From Flaccisagitta enflata (Eukaryota; Chaetognatha; Sagittoidea; Aphragmophora): 64,000 nt of DNA. The notes under the pieces are model-generated. The model had not been told where the DNA came from. It saw only the letters and a program-made list of their open reading frames with translations, and made no database searches. The DNA is taken from positions 84,320,001 to 84,384,000 of the forward strand of contig OZ231127.1 in assembly GCA_965153355.1 (NCBI GenBank), in the 5' to 3' direction. Made by a program: the position numbers and the translations under genes. Positions 21,170-32,800 of this stretch are shown here, one piece after another (within the stretch, counting starts at the first letter, position 1; each line of letters opens with the position of its first letter).

Positions 21170-21576
21170 ATGAAAATAAAGTTGAGAGAATGAATAGAAA
21201 GAAACAGCAAAGGTAATTCTAAGGCCCTCACATCCCCTACATCTTCCTCCTCCCCCCCCAAAAAAAATGAAAGGAAACAAAAAGAATGAAAAAAAAAAGA
21301 AAAAAGAAACGATAAGGAAGAAATAAACATGTTGTGAGTGAGAGTTAGATTGATGGCAATGGTTCATATCAAGACAAAGGAAAACTTAAAGGACTCTATG
21401 GTAGAGAAAGAAAATAACAAGGTCATTAGACCAACGTCGCCTGCGGGGGTACTTGAAAAAAGGCGGACAGACAGACACACAGACAGACTGACTCATCTTT
21501 TCTTTAGATGACCTCTGCAATATCTGTTTACTAATCCATGTTTCTTCTCCCATGTTCAACAACCAAAAAAAAAAAA

Positions 21577-21850
21577 AGGCAGAATACACGGCCAATTAGT
21601 AGTCACTGGCGGGTGGAAAGGAGCAATGGTGTGGGTAGGCAGGGGCAGTATGGGGCAATGCGGGGGCTTTTACGTTGCTGGGCAAAGGCAGTAGTGCTCA
21701 AAAATCCTTTTTTTCAGTTGATCTCGCATTATTCAAAATTTCGCGTTACAGACGGACGGCTGGATGGATGGATGGATAAATGGATGGATGGATCTAGCCA
21801 TTTAGGGATACACCCTCTTAAAGAGTTGCTTAGCCAGCGACTAAGAAAAA
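21577..21850 (+). mobile_element. HINE-like element, AGTCACTGGC subtype
   Basis: The left end is GGCAGAATACACGGCC, then AGTCACTGGCGGGTGG and GGTAGGCAGGGGCAG. The centre has GGATGGAT tracts. The right end is AGAGTTGCTTAGCCAGCGACT then AAGAAAAA. Left 10-mer AGTCACTGGC and terminal GCCAGCGACT pair at 9 of 10 positions. A further right-end fragment with TAGTCACGTAGCATGTGAC lies at about 21990-22012. Confidence 0.65.
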
Positions 21851-22058
21851 AAAAAAAAAAAAAAAAAACACATTCAAAACAACTTTGTTATGGATGGATG
21901 GCAAGACAGACTGATAGTCCAAAGTTCAATTAAGGGACAGATGAACCGGTAAAACGCCCGAAGGACCGACAGGGCGAAAATTGCCTTATATAGTCACGTA
22001 GCATGTGACAAAAAAAAAAGACTATTAGAATCATTGTTGACAATCTCTCTCTTTTTTT

Positions 22059-22570
22059 GGGCAGCGGCCTAAAGGGGACGGAGTCCTGTAGAACACAAGG
22101 GGACTTTCATTTATCCATCATATCGTCCGTCCATCTGTTAGTCACCCCCTCAGGCCTCAAATTGGCTCTTTCAGACTCAAAATCCACCCTCTCAGGCCTC
22201 AGATGGCCCTTTCAGACCTTGAATTGAATTGAATTGAATTTCAGACCTTGAATTGAATTGAATTTTAGACCTTTAATTGGTACCTCTGACCTTAAACCTT
22301 GCCTCTAAAGCCTCAATCAGCTAAAATGCCTCCAATCTACCCTCTCAAGCCTCCAATCTGCCATCTCAGGCCTCAAATCAGCCCTCTCCAGCCCTCGCAT
22401 GCTTCAAACGGACGGATGGAATGACGAACGAATGAAAGTCCTCTTGTGTTCTACAGGACTTTGTCCTCTTCGGGGTTGCTGCCCTGTTTCCTCCCACTCT
22501 AATTCACAATCATGCAGAGCAGGGCAACGAGTATCGCTGACCACATAATGCCCCTGGGCGACTTGTTTTT
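22059..22570. mobile_element. Foldback element (copy 3)
   Basis: The left end GGGCAGCGGCCTAAAGGGG plus GTCCTGTAGAACACAAGG is mirrored on the right by CTTGTGTTCTACAGGAC and GGGGTTGCTGCCC. The interior contains CCCTCTCAGGCCTCAAAT-type units. The right extension is GCAGGGCAACGAGTATCGCT, ending GGGCGACTTGTTTTT. Confidence 0.7.
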
Positions 22571-22651
22571 CGTCATTGTCATTGTGCTACTCGTCCTGCT
22601 CCACTCGCGCACGAACTCTATCCTTCTTTTTCTGTGTGTATATCGTCTCAC

Positions 22652-22780
22652 CTCTGACTTAGCATGACCCTGCCATCGGGGAAGAGGCGGAGTTGAATGT
22701 TTGGCTGCGTGATGAGGTGGTGATACCCTTTCTTCTCATTGAAGAAGAACATGTCGGGAACCCAGAGTTTGTCGTAGTAG
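22652..22780 (-). CDS. Cys-loop ligand-gated ion channel, exon with loop A (WVPD)
   Basis: The acceptor is TTGTTCAG|C at 22781 and the donor CAGAG|GTGAGA at 22651. The 129-nt exon starts and ends in phase 2. It encodes YYDKLWVPDMFFFNEKKGYH, then HLITQPNIQL and RLFPDGRVMLSQ. LWVPD followed by FF.NEKK and an FPDG.V.. turn is the standard loop A to inner-sheet region of GABA-A, glycine and GluCl subunits. The split Arg codon (AG|G) joins it to the exon at 21066. Identity of the exact subunit and its ligand cannot be told. Confidence 0.9.
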
Positions 22781-22882
22781 CTGAACAAGAATAATATACG
22801 AAAGAAGAAAAACATCGATGGAAGAAATACACACATGAATATAGTGATTGTTGTAAATATGAATCAAGGGATGAGAGGGAGG

Positions 22883-23265
<383 letters not shown>

Positions 23266-23581
23266 AAGATACAGTCATGTCAGACAGACAGACTGAAAGG
23301 AATGAACATGAGGACATGATGCTTCATATAAGCAGACATAAGAAAACACACAGACAGATGTAAAGACACGAGACAGAGACTGAGGACCAAAAAAACGAAC
23401 AGAAGAAGAAAGAAAGACACACAAGAAAGTGATTGAGGGAGAAAGAGAAAAAAAGAAAAAAGAGAGAAAATGACGAGTCTCTGAAAAAGTGAAGAGAAAA
23501 TTGACGTGACAGAAAGGATATTTCATATTTGCTTTTTTGCCCAAGAGACTGTGGTTGGTTAGTTGGTTAGTTAGACTTTAG

Positions 23582-23684
<103 letters not shown>

Positions 23685-23819
23685 ACTTTTTTTAGGTGCT
23701 TTTGGGTTTGGAGGAAGAGCCAAGAATAGGGTTAGGAAGCAGCATATCATCTCTTGCGTATCATCTCTTGCGTCTCAGGCGCGTCTAAGATGTGTTTTGC
23801 GTCATAGGCGTGTCTAATA

Positions 23820-24461
23820 ACGGGTGGTCAAAAAAAAGTGACTAAGCTAGAATTTTTTCCAATAAGTTTGAAAATTTTTTTATGATTTACTATTATGAAA
23901 ATGAAATAAAATGTATGAAAAAATTTAATTTTTTCAGTTTTGTAAAACAAATAATTATATAAATACAAAAAAATGAAATGTTTGCATAAATCAGTTAAAA
24001 CATAGATAATCAGTGGTTTTTAAGAAACAAATATGTTTATTAAGTCCTGTTTGAAATAAATACAATTGTTCATAAGCCTCCAAGCTTTGGTTTAAGAGAT
24101 TTGAGTTGAAAACAAATTGCTGTTTTTTAGAAGTATTTTTTGTTTTGGTATATGTTTGTATTGTTGTAATTTTTCTTAGGTTTTTCATTAGTTTTTAAGT
24201 CGTTTTTAACTATAGATAGTGAATCTATAAAAAAATTTCAATTTTTTAACAGGAAATTTTTGGTAAAAATCAAGGTGGTCCAAAATTAAAATCAGTTTAT
24301 TGTAAATAATTTCATATGCACAAAAAATGTGAAAAAATCATAATAATGAAAAAAATTCTCCTGCACCATATCTTATTGGCAAAAAAAGAAATTTTATCCT
24401 AACTATTTTTTTACAAAAGATATGAGAAAATGAAAAAGTCACTTTTTTTTTGACCACCCGT
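23820..24461. mobile_element. TA-flanked TIR element (ACGGGTGGTC ends)
   Basis: ACGGGTGGTCAAAAAAAAGT at the left is mirrored by ACTTTTTTTTTGACCACCCG plus T at the right, flanked by TA on both sides (23818-23819, 24462-24463). It is about 640 bp, AT-rich, with no transposase: a non-autonomous Tc1/mariner-like copy. Confidence 0.75.
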
Positions 24462-24508
24462 TATGTGTTCTGTGTCATGTTTCATAATTATTGATACTGT
24501 AATTCATA

Positions 24509-25096
24509 CCCCGTGTTCAATCTCAAAGTGGGAAAAGTAAAAAGCTTACATTTCTAAATGCACTTGGTCAGTGATTTCAAACCATTTTTCTCTTGTAGTA
24601 ATATATTTGACGTCTTTTGTGTACAAATTTCATTGGTCTAGCTTGAATAGTTAGTCCACAACATCAATTTGAAGTAAAACAAGTGTTTTCAGTTGAGGCT
24701 CAAAAACTCATATTTTCATCAACACTGTTTTTCAATACATAATATTTAATTCTCAAACGGCTTGATAGCAGGTGCCAGATTGGTCTCAGATGCAAGCATT
24801 TTCAAATCATACTTCATTTGAGACCAATCTGGCATTTTTAGCTCAACCCGTTTAGAAATTAAAGCAATTTTAAAGAAAACTATCATGATTAAAATGAGAG
24901 TTTTTTAGCTCAAACTTAATATACTTGTTTCACTTAAAACTGATGTTGTGGACAATTTATTAAGGCTAGACCAATGAAATTTAAAAAAAAAAAGTCAAAT
25001 ATAATACTACAAGAAAAAAATGATTTGAAATCACTCACTGGTTGTGTTTAGGAATGTAAGCTTTTTACTTTTCCAACTTTGAGATTGAACACGGGG
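24509..25096. mobile_element. TA-flanked foldback element (CCCCGTGTTC ends)
   Basis: Left CCCCGTGTTCAATCTCAAAG and right CTTTGAGATTGAACACGGGG are perfect inverted ends with TA at both flanks. Pairing continues inward for some 200 bp (GTCCACAACATCAATTTG with its reverse near 24940). No coding capacity. Confidence 0.75.
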
Positions 25097-25098
25097 TA

Positions 25099-25990
25099 CT
25101 GCAAAACCATAAAAAACCGTCTCCTAGTTGGCCTAGTAAGATGAATTTTTTGACTGAAGTGTCTCATTACCTTTGGGCTGCTACTGTTAATATTTCATGC
25201 TACTGGACCAATAAGGATTAGGTTCTTCAATTTTCATGGTTTTACTTGTAGTATTAAAGTATCAATAATTGTGGAACAGGTGTTAGGTGTCAGCTGACAG
25301 CTCGCGTGTATCTTTTTTTTCATCATCTCGTGACTCGACATGACAGTTTTAACAAATGAATGAGACATTTCAAGTACATGCATTGTAAGATAAAAACTTC
25401 CTTCCCCATACAAGAAACAAGAAAAATAATCTAAACTCGATCAACCATAGAATTTTATTGAATGAGCTTAATTCTAAACAAAAAAAGGCAATTTGACCCG
25501 AACTTGGCCTTTGATGTCAATTAAGACCATGCGCATGTTGAAATAAAAAAAGAATGACACTTTTAAATGACATTCATTAGCAAGGATTTAGAATTTGGGA
25601 AGATCAAATTTGTCAATTTTCTTTTGACCTTATATGACCCATGACCTGAGACCTATGACCTATGACCTATGACCTGAGAAATTGATCGAAGATAATTTCT
25701 GATGGACAGAGCAGATTCCCCACCCTTTCATTGAAAATATCTATTTAGAATTGGTTACATGGTTTTGTAATTTGGACCATGTCAGTGCCAATATATTCAT
25801 GGACAACAGGGGGGGGGGGGGAAGCGGAGGAAGTTAAAGACGCGGGAAAAAATGAGGAAAAATAAGGGAAGGTTATTTTTTTCTTCTTCGACGTCCCGAA
25901 TGAATATTTTCGGGGGTTAAGCAACGTGAAATGAATAATTCAAGGAAAACTATCCGTCAAATTCGGTATCCTCTACTGAAAAGAGATGTG
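25099..25990. other. AT-rich interval, nothing recognised
   Basis: It contains a short TGACCTATGACC repeat (about 25625-25675), a G run at 25810-25821 and otherwise unremarkable sequence. No exon with convincing splice sites was seen. Confidence 0.4.
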
Positions 25991-25996
25991 GAAAAA

Positions 25997-26345
25997 GATG
26001 ATGGAGAAGAAGAAGGAGAAGAAGGAGAAAAAGAAGAAGAAGAAGAAGAAGAAGAAGAAGAAGAAGAAGAAGAAGAAGAAGAAGAAGAAGAAGAAGAAGA
26101 AGAAGAAGAAGAAGAAGAAGAAGAAGAAGAAGAAGAAGAAGAAGAAGAAGAAGAAGAAGAAGAAGAAGAAGAAGAAGAAGAAGAAGAAGAAGAAGAAAGA
26201 AGAAGAAGAAGAAGAAGAAGAAGAAGAAAAAGAAAAAGAAAAAGAAGAAGAAGAAGAAGAAAAAGAAGAAAAAGAAGAAAAACAAGGAAAAGGAAAAGGA
26301 AAAGGAAAAGGAAAAGGAAAAGGAATAGGAAAAAGAAAAAGAATG
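25997..26345. repeat. (GAA)n microsatellite grading into GGAAAA repeats
   Basis: About 230 bp of GAA followed by AAAGAA and GGAAAA units. Poly-Glu, poly-Lys and poly-Leu/Phe frames are artefacts. Confidence 0.95.
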
Positions 26346-26535
26346 ACTAGAAGCAGATAAGGATAAAAAAGCGAATATTACTGGAAGGAAAGGCGACAAG
26401 AAAATGATGGACACAACTGAAAGTGAAGCGCGAGTGGTTTTTTTTTTTGTTGCACGAATGCACAATTGCACATGCATGACCATTTTTATCGCGTGGTCGT
26501 AAACAAAAGGGGTAACAAATGCCTTGCCTGTCCAT

Positions 26536-26873
26536 TAGAGGTGGGGGAAATGCACCTTAGTCAACAGATCAAATTGCACGTGGAGGAAATGTCATGATAT
26601 GATGAGAATAGATAGTATGCCAAGTTTCAGGGCCTTTGGAACAGTTTCAGCCTAGCCCTCCACCCCCCTGATTTCCCATAGAAAATGTATAGGAATGATT
26701 TTGGCCTCAAAAGTTTCCTATCTTTTATAATGGGGCAGGAGGGGGGTGGAGGGCTAGGCTAAAACTGTTCCAAAGGCCCTGAAACTTGGCATACTATTTA
26801 TTCTTATCATATTATGACATTTCCTTCACGTGCAACTTGATCTGTTGACTAAAGTGCATTTCCCCCACCTCTA
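26536..26873. mobile_element. hAT-type non-autonomous foldback element with 8-bp target duplication
   Basis: The ends TAGAGGTGGGGGAAATGCAC and GTGCATTTCCCCCACCTCTA are perfect 20-bp inverted repeats, and the arms pair for about 150 bp. The flanks are CTGTCCAT on both sides (26528-26535, 26874-26881). An 8-bp duplication and a TAG.GGTG end are typical of hAT elements. No coding region. Confidence 0.85.
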
Positions 26874-27709
26874 CTGTCCATTGCTCAATAATCCAATCAC
26901 ACACGGACTACGCCAGAAACGATGGCGGGAAATAAACCAATCGACAAAAGAACTAACATACGCGTAGATGTGCTTAGACTAGTGATGTAGAAGCGGAAGC
27001 GGAAGCGGAAACGGAAGCGGGTGGAAGCGGCACTTTCTCACTGGAAGCGGAAGCGGAAGCGGGAGCGAGTTTCAGAATCTCAGCGGAAGCGGAAGCGGAA
27101 GCGGTTTTTAAAATTTTGGTGGAAGCGGAAGCGGAAGCGGAAGCGGAAATCAAAAATTCAATGGAAGTGGAAGCGGAAGCGGAAGCAGATACAGTGGAAG
27201 CGGAAGTGGAAGCGTTGAAAGCTTCCGCTTCCACTCATATATATTATCAGGCTTGAGCAATTGTATAAGGTAATAGGATTAAGATTTTCTTGTGTATTTG
27301 GTTTTCCCAATATATGTAACCAATTTTTTAATTTCCACTAAACAATACAATGCAATGTTAAAAGCCACAGTAAGCAAAAAAATCAAGGGAGAGTCAAAAA
27401 ACAAAGAAGAAGAAAAAGAAGATAAGGATTAAGTAAAAGTGAAAGTGGGTAAAAGGTAAAGAAAAGGAAGAGGAAGAGGAAATTGTTTGAGTTTGAGTGA
27501 CTAAAAAAAAAAAAAAAATTTGAGAAGAGGAGGAAAAATTTGAGTAAAGAATCAAAAGGAAAGGAAGAAGAGAAGAAAAGATGATGAGTTTTTGTGAAGA
27601 AGAGTAAAGAATGAGGGAGAGGAAGAGGAAGAGTTTGAGTAAGTGAAAGATAAAGAAGAGAGGAAGAAGAAGAGAGTATAGATATCTATTAGAAAGAAAG
27701 AAGGGAGAA

Positions 27710-27758
27710 GAGAGCGAGAGAGAGAGAGAGAGAGAGAGCAGAGAGAGAGAAGAGCAGA

Positions 27759-27815
<57 letters not shown>
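27710..27815. repeat. (GA)n-rich tract
   Basis: Interrupted GA dinucleotides inside the hAT-type element, embedded in a wider purine-rich stretch 27390-27830. Confidence 0.85.
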
Positions 27816-27822
<7 letters not shown>

Positions 27823-27842
27823 CAAAAAAAAACCAACTATAA

Positions 27843-28063
27843 TTTTTTTTTAGTTGCGTGCATGCGACTCTACAACCCACTTGGTATCCGTTGGTCGGTC
27901 GGTTAGTTGGTCGGTTGGTTGGTCAGTTGGTCGGTCGGTCACAATTACCTTTTTTTTATGATTTTATTTTTTTGACCTCACTGCTACTGCCCAAATGATC
28001 AGGTGACCTTGAATATGGCCCCTGCCCACCTGCACGTGGTAGTGGTGTATCATGCCTTGTTTA
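27843..28063 (-). mobile_element. HINE-like element nested in the hAT-type element
   Basis: The plus strand shows TTTTTTTTAGTTGCGTGCAT, GCGACTCTACAACCC, a GGTCGGTTGG tract, CTACTGCCC, GGCCCCTGCCCACCTGCACG and GCCTTGTTTA. This is a complete copy in reverse orientation. Confidence 0.7.
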
Positions 28064-28521
28064 TTTTTATATCAATTTTATACCTTTAGTCAAGGGTTTT
28101 CATCAAAGTATCATAATTATGTTTTTCCATTTGAAAAGTATTCATTTTTATTACTCAGGATTCTTGTGAATCAAGTACTGTTGAAATTGAAGTTCCTCTA
28201 TGTTAAAAGATAAGATGAGTTAATATAGGCTTTATATAGTGAATGTGGTAATAGAAGCGGAAGCGGAAGCGGAAGCGGAAGCGGAAGCGGAAGCGGAAAT
28301 AAGAATTGAAATGGAAGCGGAAGCTTTTAGGATTTTTAAAATGGAAGCGGAAGCGGAAGCGGAAGCGGAAAAAAAAATTTGAATGGAAGCGGAAGCGGAA
28401 GCGGAAGCAAAAAAATTTTTGAAAATGGAAGCGGAAGCGGAAGCGGTCCAAAAATTTGGCGCTTCCACATCACTAGCTTAGACAGCGCCAGATATAAAAC
28501 AAATGAGAAAGCGAATGATAG

Positions 28522-28528
<7 letters not shown>

Positions 28529-28585
<57 letters not shown>
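28529..28585. repeat. (GA)n microsatellite
   Basis: It separates the hAT-type element from the 5'-truncated LINE fragment. Confidence 0.9.
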
Positions 28586-28589
<4 letters not shown>

Positions 28590-28611
28590 AGATATTCAGT
28601 GATGGCGTCGA

Positions 28612-29934
28612 GTGTTTTTGGCGTTATACGATTGAAAGAGCTTCCATAAGGATAACAGCAGAGCACATACTTTACGGGTCCCCAAAACTAGTTTTTCATT
28701 TGCATTTGTTATTCAATGCCATGATACAGCATTCTTACGTACCATGCGAGTTCCTGAATGGTGTCATAACACCTTTAATTAAAGATACCGAGGGTGATCA
28801 TTCTGATCCAAAGAATTATCGCGGCCTTACTTTGGGAGTTGTCTTTGCTTATCTTTTTGAACATGCTATGTTGATGAAAATTGGTTATCTTTTACATACG
28901 GATTCTGTTCAATTTGGCTATAAAAAACGTCATTCGACGTCGCATGCAATTTTTTCTCTAAAGGAATGTATTGATTACTTTACAAGTCGCGGTTCTAATG
29001 TTTATGCAGCCTTTTTAGATTGTTCTAAAGGATTTGATAAAGTTAATCACAGTGGAATGTTTATAAAATTAATGGAACGAGGTATACCGTTTTGTTTCTT
29101 GAAATTGCTGATATATTGGTATTCTAACTTGACAAGCCTAGTTAAGTGGAACGGTGTTTTAGTAAGACTTTTCGTGTCTATTCTGGTGTTCGACAAGGCA
29201 GAGTTTTGAGCCCGCGTCTATTTGCAGTTTACATTAATGATTTGATCAAATTGTTACGAAAACTGAATATTGGATGTCATTTGATAGACCTTTTTCTTGC
29301 TTGTATAGTCTATGCGGACGATATATGTCTGTTAGCGCCGTGTCGGTCAGCTCTACAATTGCTTTTAGATACATGCGTGGCCTATGGTTTGTCTTGGTGT
29401 TTGTCTTACAATCCATCAAAATCTAAAGTTATGTTTTTTGGCAAAGATGTTAAATTACCTACTCTAACGATGTATGATAGATCACTTGAATATGTTGATA
29501 GGTATAAATACCTAGGTGTAACTGTTGTTGCTGGTAGTTCTTTTTCTACTTCACATTTAAAACCACTCATACGATTTCGCTCCACTGCTAATACTGTACT
29601 AAATGTTCATCGGAAACCATCTGAACAAATTCTCATGAAAATGTTGTACGCAACATGTGTACCTCATTTAACTTATGCATCGGATGTTGTGCAATATTCG
29701 GCTGAACAAATGCATCAATTGAATGTAGCATTAAATGATTGTATCCGTCGTGTTTTTACCTACAATAGGTGGGAAAGCGTACGTTATTTACGACTTTCTT
29801 TTGGCTATCCCTCATTGATAGAAATTTTTGAAAATCGTTCACGCAAATTTTTGAAATTACTTTCGAAACTAGGCAATTCGACTTTAGAAGGTTTACTAAG
29901 GTTACATGACAAACGTGTCTCGGACTCACAGTAG
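28612..29934 (+). pseudogene. LINE 2 ORF2 reverse transcriptase fragment with a 1-nt frameshift
   Basis: Motifs in order: YGSPKLVFHL, NYRGLTLGVVF, DSVQFGYKKRHSTSH, LDCSKGFDKVNH, then SGVRQGRVLSPRLFAVYIND and the catalytic YADDICLLAP. The frame changes in a four-T run at 29157-29160; one further T would restore it. RQGRVLSP replaces the usual QGGVLSP. The C-terminus RWESVRYLRLSFGYPSL mirrors LINE 1. Confidence 0.8.
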
Positions 29935-30039
29935 CCTCGGTTTTGATAATCAATTTTTTTTTCCGTTTTTTTTTTCTACAAAATTAGTCCTTAGCTCTTA
30001 GTTTATAGTATGTTGATGTGTGCTCTGTCGCTCATGACG

Positions 30040-30045
30040 AATAAA
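30040..30045 (+). terminator. AATAAA signal at the LINE 2 3' end
   Basis: It lies about 105 bp after the ORF2 stop, in the element's 3' untranslated region. Confidence 0.45.
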
Positions 30046-30149
30046 AGATATTATAACAATAGCGGGACCAATGGACGGGAATCAGCCGCAATAAAGTCAT
30101 AAACTCTCCATGGCCATATACTGATTCTATACTGAAGGATTTCTCGCTG

Positions 30150-31110
30150 GGGCCAGGAGGGAAAATGGGACGTGGGATGGTTGATGGAAAGTGGGGAGGG
30201 AGGAGGGGGGGGGAGGTAAATGGGACAAAGTTATACATACAAAAAATAATGAAGGATAAGGGATGATGGTTGGAGGGGAGGAGGAAAAATGGGACACTGG
30301 GATGGTTGATAAAAAGTGGGGAGGGAGGAGGGGGGGGGTAAATGGGACAAAGTTAAACATACAAAAAATAATGAAGGATAAGGGATGATGGTTGGAGGGG
30401 AGGAGGGAATATTGGACATGGAAATGGGATAAAAAGTGGGAGGGAGGATGGGGGGGTAAATGGGACAGGGAAAATAAACATACAAAAAATAATGGGATAA
30501 GGGATGATGGTTGGAGGGGAGGAGGAAAAATGGGACATGGGATGGTTGATAGGGGGAGGGATGGGGGGGGGTAGAGGGACAAGTTAAACATGGATAATGA
30601 AGGACAAGGGGATGGTTGGATGGAGGAGGGTTGGACATGGAAAGGGAAAGACAATGGGAGGTTGATGGGGGATAGTTGGGAGGGGAAAGGAGAAGTGGGT
30701 GGATGATGGGATGGTTGGTGAGGATTGGGACATGGAAATGAAGGACAAGGGATGGTTGGTGGAAGGGATAGTTAAGGGAGGGTGAGGCGGACAAGTGGGA
30801 CATGGATATGAAGGACAAGGGATGGTTGATGGAAGGGATAGTTATGGGAGAGTGAGGACAAGTGGGACATGGAAATGAAGGACAAGGGATGGTTGGTGCA
30901 GGGGATAGTTATGGGAGGGTGAGGAGGACAATTTGGGACATGGAAATGAAGGACAAGGGATGGTTGGTGGAGGGGCTAGTTAAGGGAGGATGAGGACAAT
31001 TTGGGACATGGAAATAAAGGACAAGGGGTGGTTGGTGGAAGGGATAGTTAAGGGAGGGTGAGGAGGACAAGTGTGACATGAAATTGAAGGACAAGGGATG
31101 GTTGGTAGAG
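30150..31110. repeat. G-rich minisatellite, two unit types
   Basis: The first half has three units of about 120 bp with AAAATAATGAAGGATAAGGG and ATGGTTGGAGGGGAGGAGG. The second half has about six units of about 70 bp with GAAATGAAGGACAAGGGATG and GGATAGTTAAGGGAGGGTGA. Pro-rich frames on minus are by-products. Confidence 0.85.
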
Positions 31111-31289
31111 AGGGGCGAGGAAGAAGTTCCGTGTAGGTGGGATCGAGAGATGTTTACAAAACGATGTTAGGGCCCGGGGATTTCTGGCAGGGGTAAGGGG
31201 GGCAAATGAACATGGTATTAGGAGAGGAAGGACAATGGGTGATTGGTGGGGGGTCGGGGGGGGACGGTGAGATCAAGAGATGGAACGTG

Positions 31290-31527
31290 AAGAGGGATAT
31301 TGTGAAAGAGCAGTTTGTGATCATGTGATGAGGTGGTTTGTGATGAGACAGTTTGTGGTAAGCCTAGCTTTGGTGCAGAATACAGAGTAATGTTGTGATA
31401 GGGCAGTTTGTGATAAGGAGGTTTGTGATGAGACGGTTTATGAAGAGAGATGTTGTGATGAGGTACTTTTTGATAAGGTGGTTTGTAATGAGGTAGTTTG
31501 TGATAAGATCGTTTGTGATAGGCATAC
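31290..31527. repeat. Tandem repeat continuous with the receptor exon end
   Basis: On minus this shows TACCTCATCACAACATCTCT and multiple TATCACAAAC dodecamer-like units, directly downstream of the donor at 31527. They copy the last coding stretch of the exon (TACCTTATCACAATATCACT). Confidence 0.7.
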
Positions 31528-31631
31528 CTTCGGTGAAGAGTGATATTGTGATAAGGTACTTTGATATTTTCTCCCAAGTTTAGCCGAGGATCCGTCCACT
31601 GTTGGCGGAGGAATACATTGATACGATAATC
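31528..31631 (-). CDS. Cys-loop ligand-gated ion channel, exon DYR..FLRQQW
   Basis: The acceptor is CCTTCACAG|GAT at 31632 and the donor CGAAG|GTATGC at 31527. It encodes DYRINVFLRQQWTDPRLNLG, then ENIKVPYHNITLHR. DYR.N.FLRQQW.DPRL is diagnostic for the GABA-A/glycine/GluCl extracellular domain, and a boundary immediately before DYR is known in vertebrate glycine-receptor genes. The exon ends in phase 2, as the exon at 22780 requires. The spacer between DPRL and LWVPD is about 22 residues, slightly longer than usual. Downstream intron sequence repeats its 3' end. Confidence 0.9.
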
Positions 31632-32080
31632 CTGTGAAGGAAAAAGAGAAAGAAAAAGAAAAAACGATGTTAGATGTTTATGACGTTTTAAGAAAAATGA
31701 AATTATGATTGAACATATTTCTTATTCAATATCATAGAATTTGTATTATAATAAAATCAAGCCGATACGTCTGATACAAGACTAATGAACGAACACCACC
31801 TGAATATATCTATACAATATATTATATATGTATTCTGAAACAAGTTTTTTTTTCATATGATGCCTATGTAAATATTTTTTTTATCCCCTCCCTCCCTGTA
31901 AAAAAAGAAGCAATTTCCTGAGCACATTTTCCCGGGAGCAATTCTAATTTACGGGAAATTCTCGAATCGTCCAACCCTCTAATCATTTATTCATTTATAC
32001 AAAGTATTAAGCAGATATGTGTATACTGTAGTCACTAAAGTGTAGTGAAAGTACAGAGCGATCAGTGAATAAGCAACATC

Positions 32081-32270
32081 TTTTTTATTCGCGTGCACGC
32101 GACTGTGTAACCCGCTATGTCCGCCGGTCCGTCTGGTAACGGTTAGCTTTTTTTGGCTTTTAAAAGCGGGTTTCACACAATTGCCCCTGCCCAAATGTGT
32201 CGTTAGCCTTCTTTATCAATTATCACTGCCCCTGCCCACCCGCACGCGAAGTATCCGACCTTGTGTTTAT
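32081..32270 (-). mobile_element. HINE-like element, CGCGAAT-ended copy
   Basis: On minus the left part is ACAAGGTCGGATACTTCGCG then TGCGGGTGGGCAGGGGC. The right part is GCGGGTTACACAGTCGCGTG then CACGCGAATAAAAAA. The unusual terminal AAT is matched by a T-T in the left arm. Confidence 0.7.
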
Positions 32271-32469
32271 ATAGGTCTAGTTACTCTGGTAGTCTGCGAG
32301 CTCCAAAGGAAAGCTAAGCGTGAGCCAAAGGATAAGTGGAGGATAGCATGTATACATAATCTCTTCGTGCTGTTTTTTCTTTCCTGAATTTTTTGCTAAA
32401 TCTCTGCCATTTTTTTCCTGCCTCTGCCGCAAAATCCAAACGAAGGAACTAATTGAATTACTGTCGTGG

Positions 32470-32800
32470 GCTTGCACGGTGCGCGCTTACCAAGGGGTCA
32501 ATCCATAGTCAACATGTTTTAGCAAGGACCTAGGAGTAGATAGTCCATAGTAGGGCTTGGATGGTGCGTGTTTACCAAGGGGTCAATCCGCAGTCAACAT
32601 GTTTTGGCTAGGACCTAGGAGCAGATAATCCATAGTAGGGCTTGCATGGTGCGCGCTTACCAAGGGGTCAATCCACTGTTAACATGTTTTAGCTAGGACC
32701 TAGGAGTAGATAATCCATAGTAGGGCTTGCATGGTGTGCGCTTACCAAGGGGTCAATCCGCAGTCAACATTTTATAGCTAGGAGTAGATACTCCATAGAA
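32470..32800. repeat. Tandem repeat, about 85-bp unit, four copies
   Basis: Each unit contains GCGCTTACCAAGGGGTCAAT, GTCAACATGTTTTAGCTAGG and GGAGTAGATAATCCATAGTA. Confidence 0.9.

Larger units (their letters stand above)
26980..28475. mobile_element. hAT-type element with GGAAGC hexamer arrays and 8-bp target duplication
   Basis: It begins TAGTGATGTAGAAGCGG and ends CGCTTCCACATCACTA, flanked by GCTTAGAC on both sides (26972-26979, 28476-28483). Next to each end lies an array of GGAAGC hexamers in the same orientation (about 26990-27235 and 28253-28450), broken by short A/T spacers. The interior holds GA-rich sequence (27390-27830) and a HINE-like copy (27843-28063). No transposase frame remains. 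Confidence 0.8.
28586..30045 (+). mobile_element. LINE 2: 5'-truncated relative of LINE 1
   Basis: It starts within the reverse transcriptase (alignable with LINE 1 from HILYGSPKL) and runs through the RT C-terminus to TAG at 29932-29934. A T-rich 3' untranslated region follows, with AATAAA at 30040-30045. Comparison by eye with LINE 1 suggests the same clade but a different family. 5' truncation is the usual outcome of target-primed reverse transcription. Confidence 0.8.

Noticed and set aside
30127-30818. Pro/Ser-rich minus-strand frames of 175-195 codons
   Set aside because: They are products of a G-rich minisatellite, and overlapping frames are equally open.
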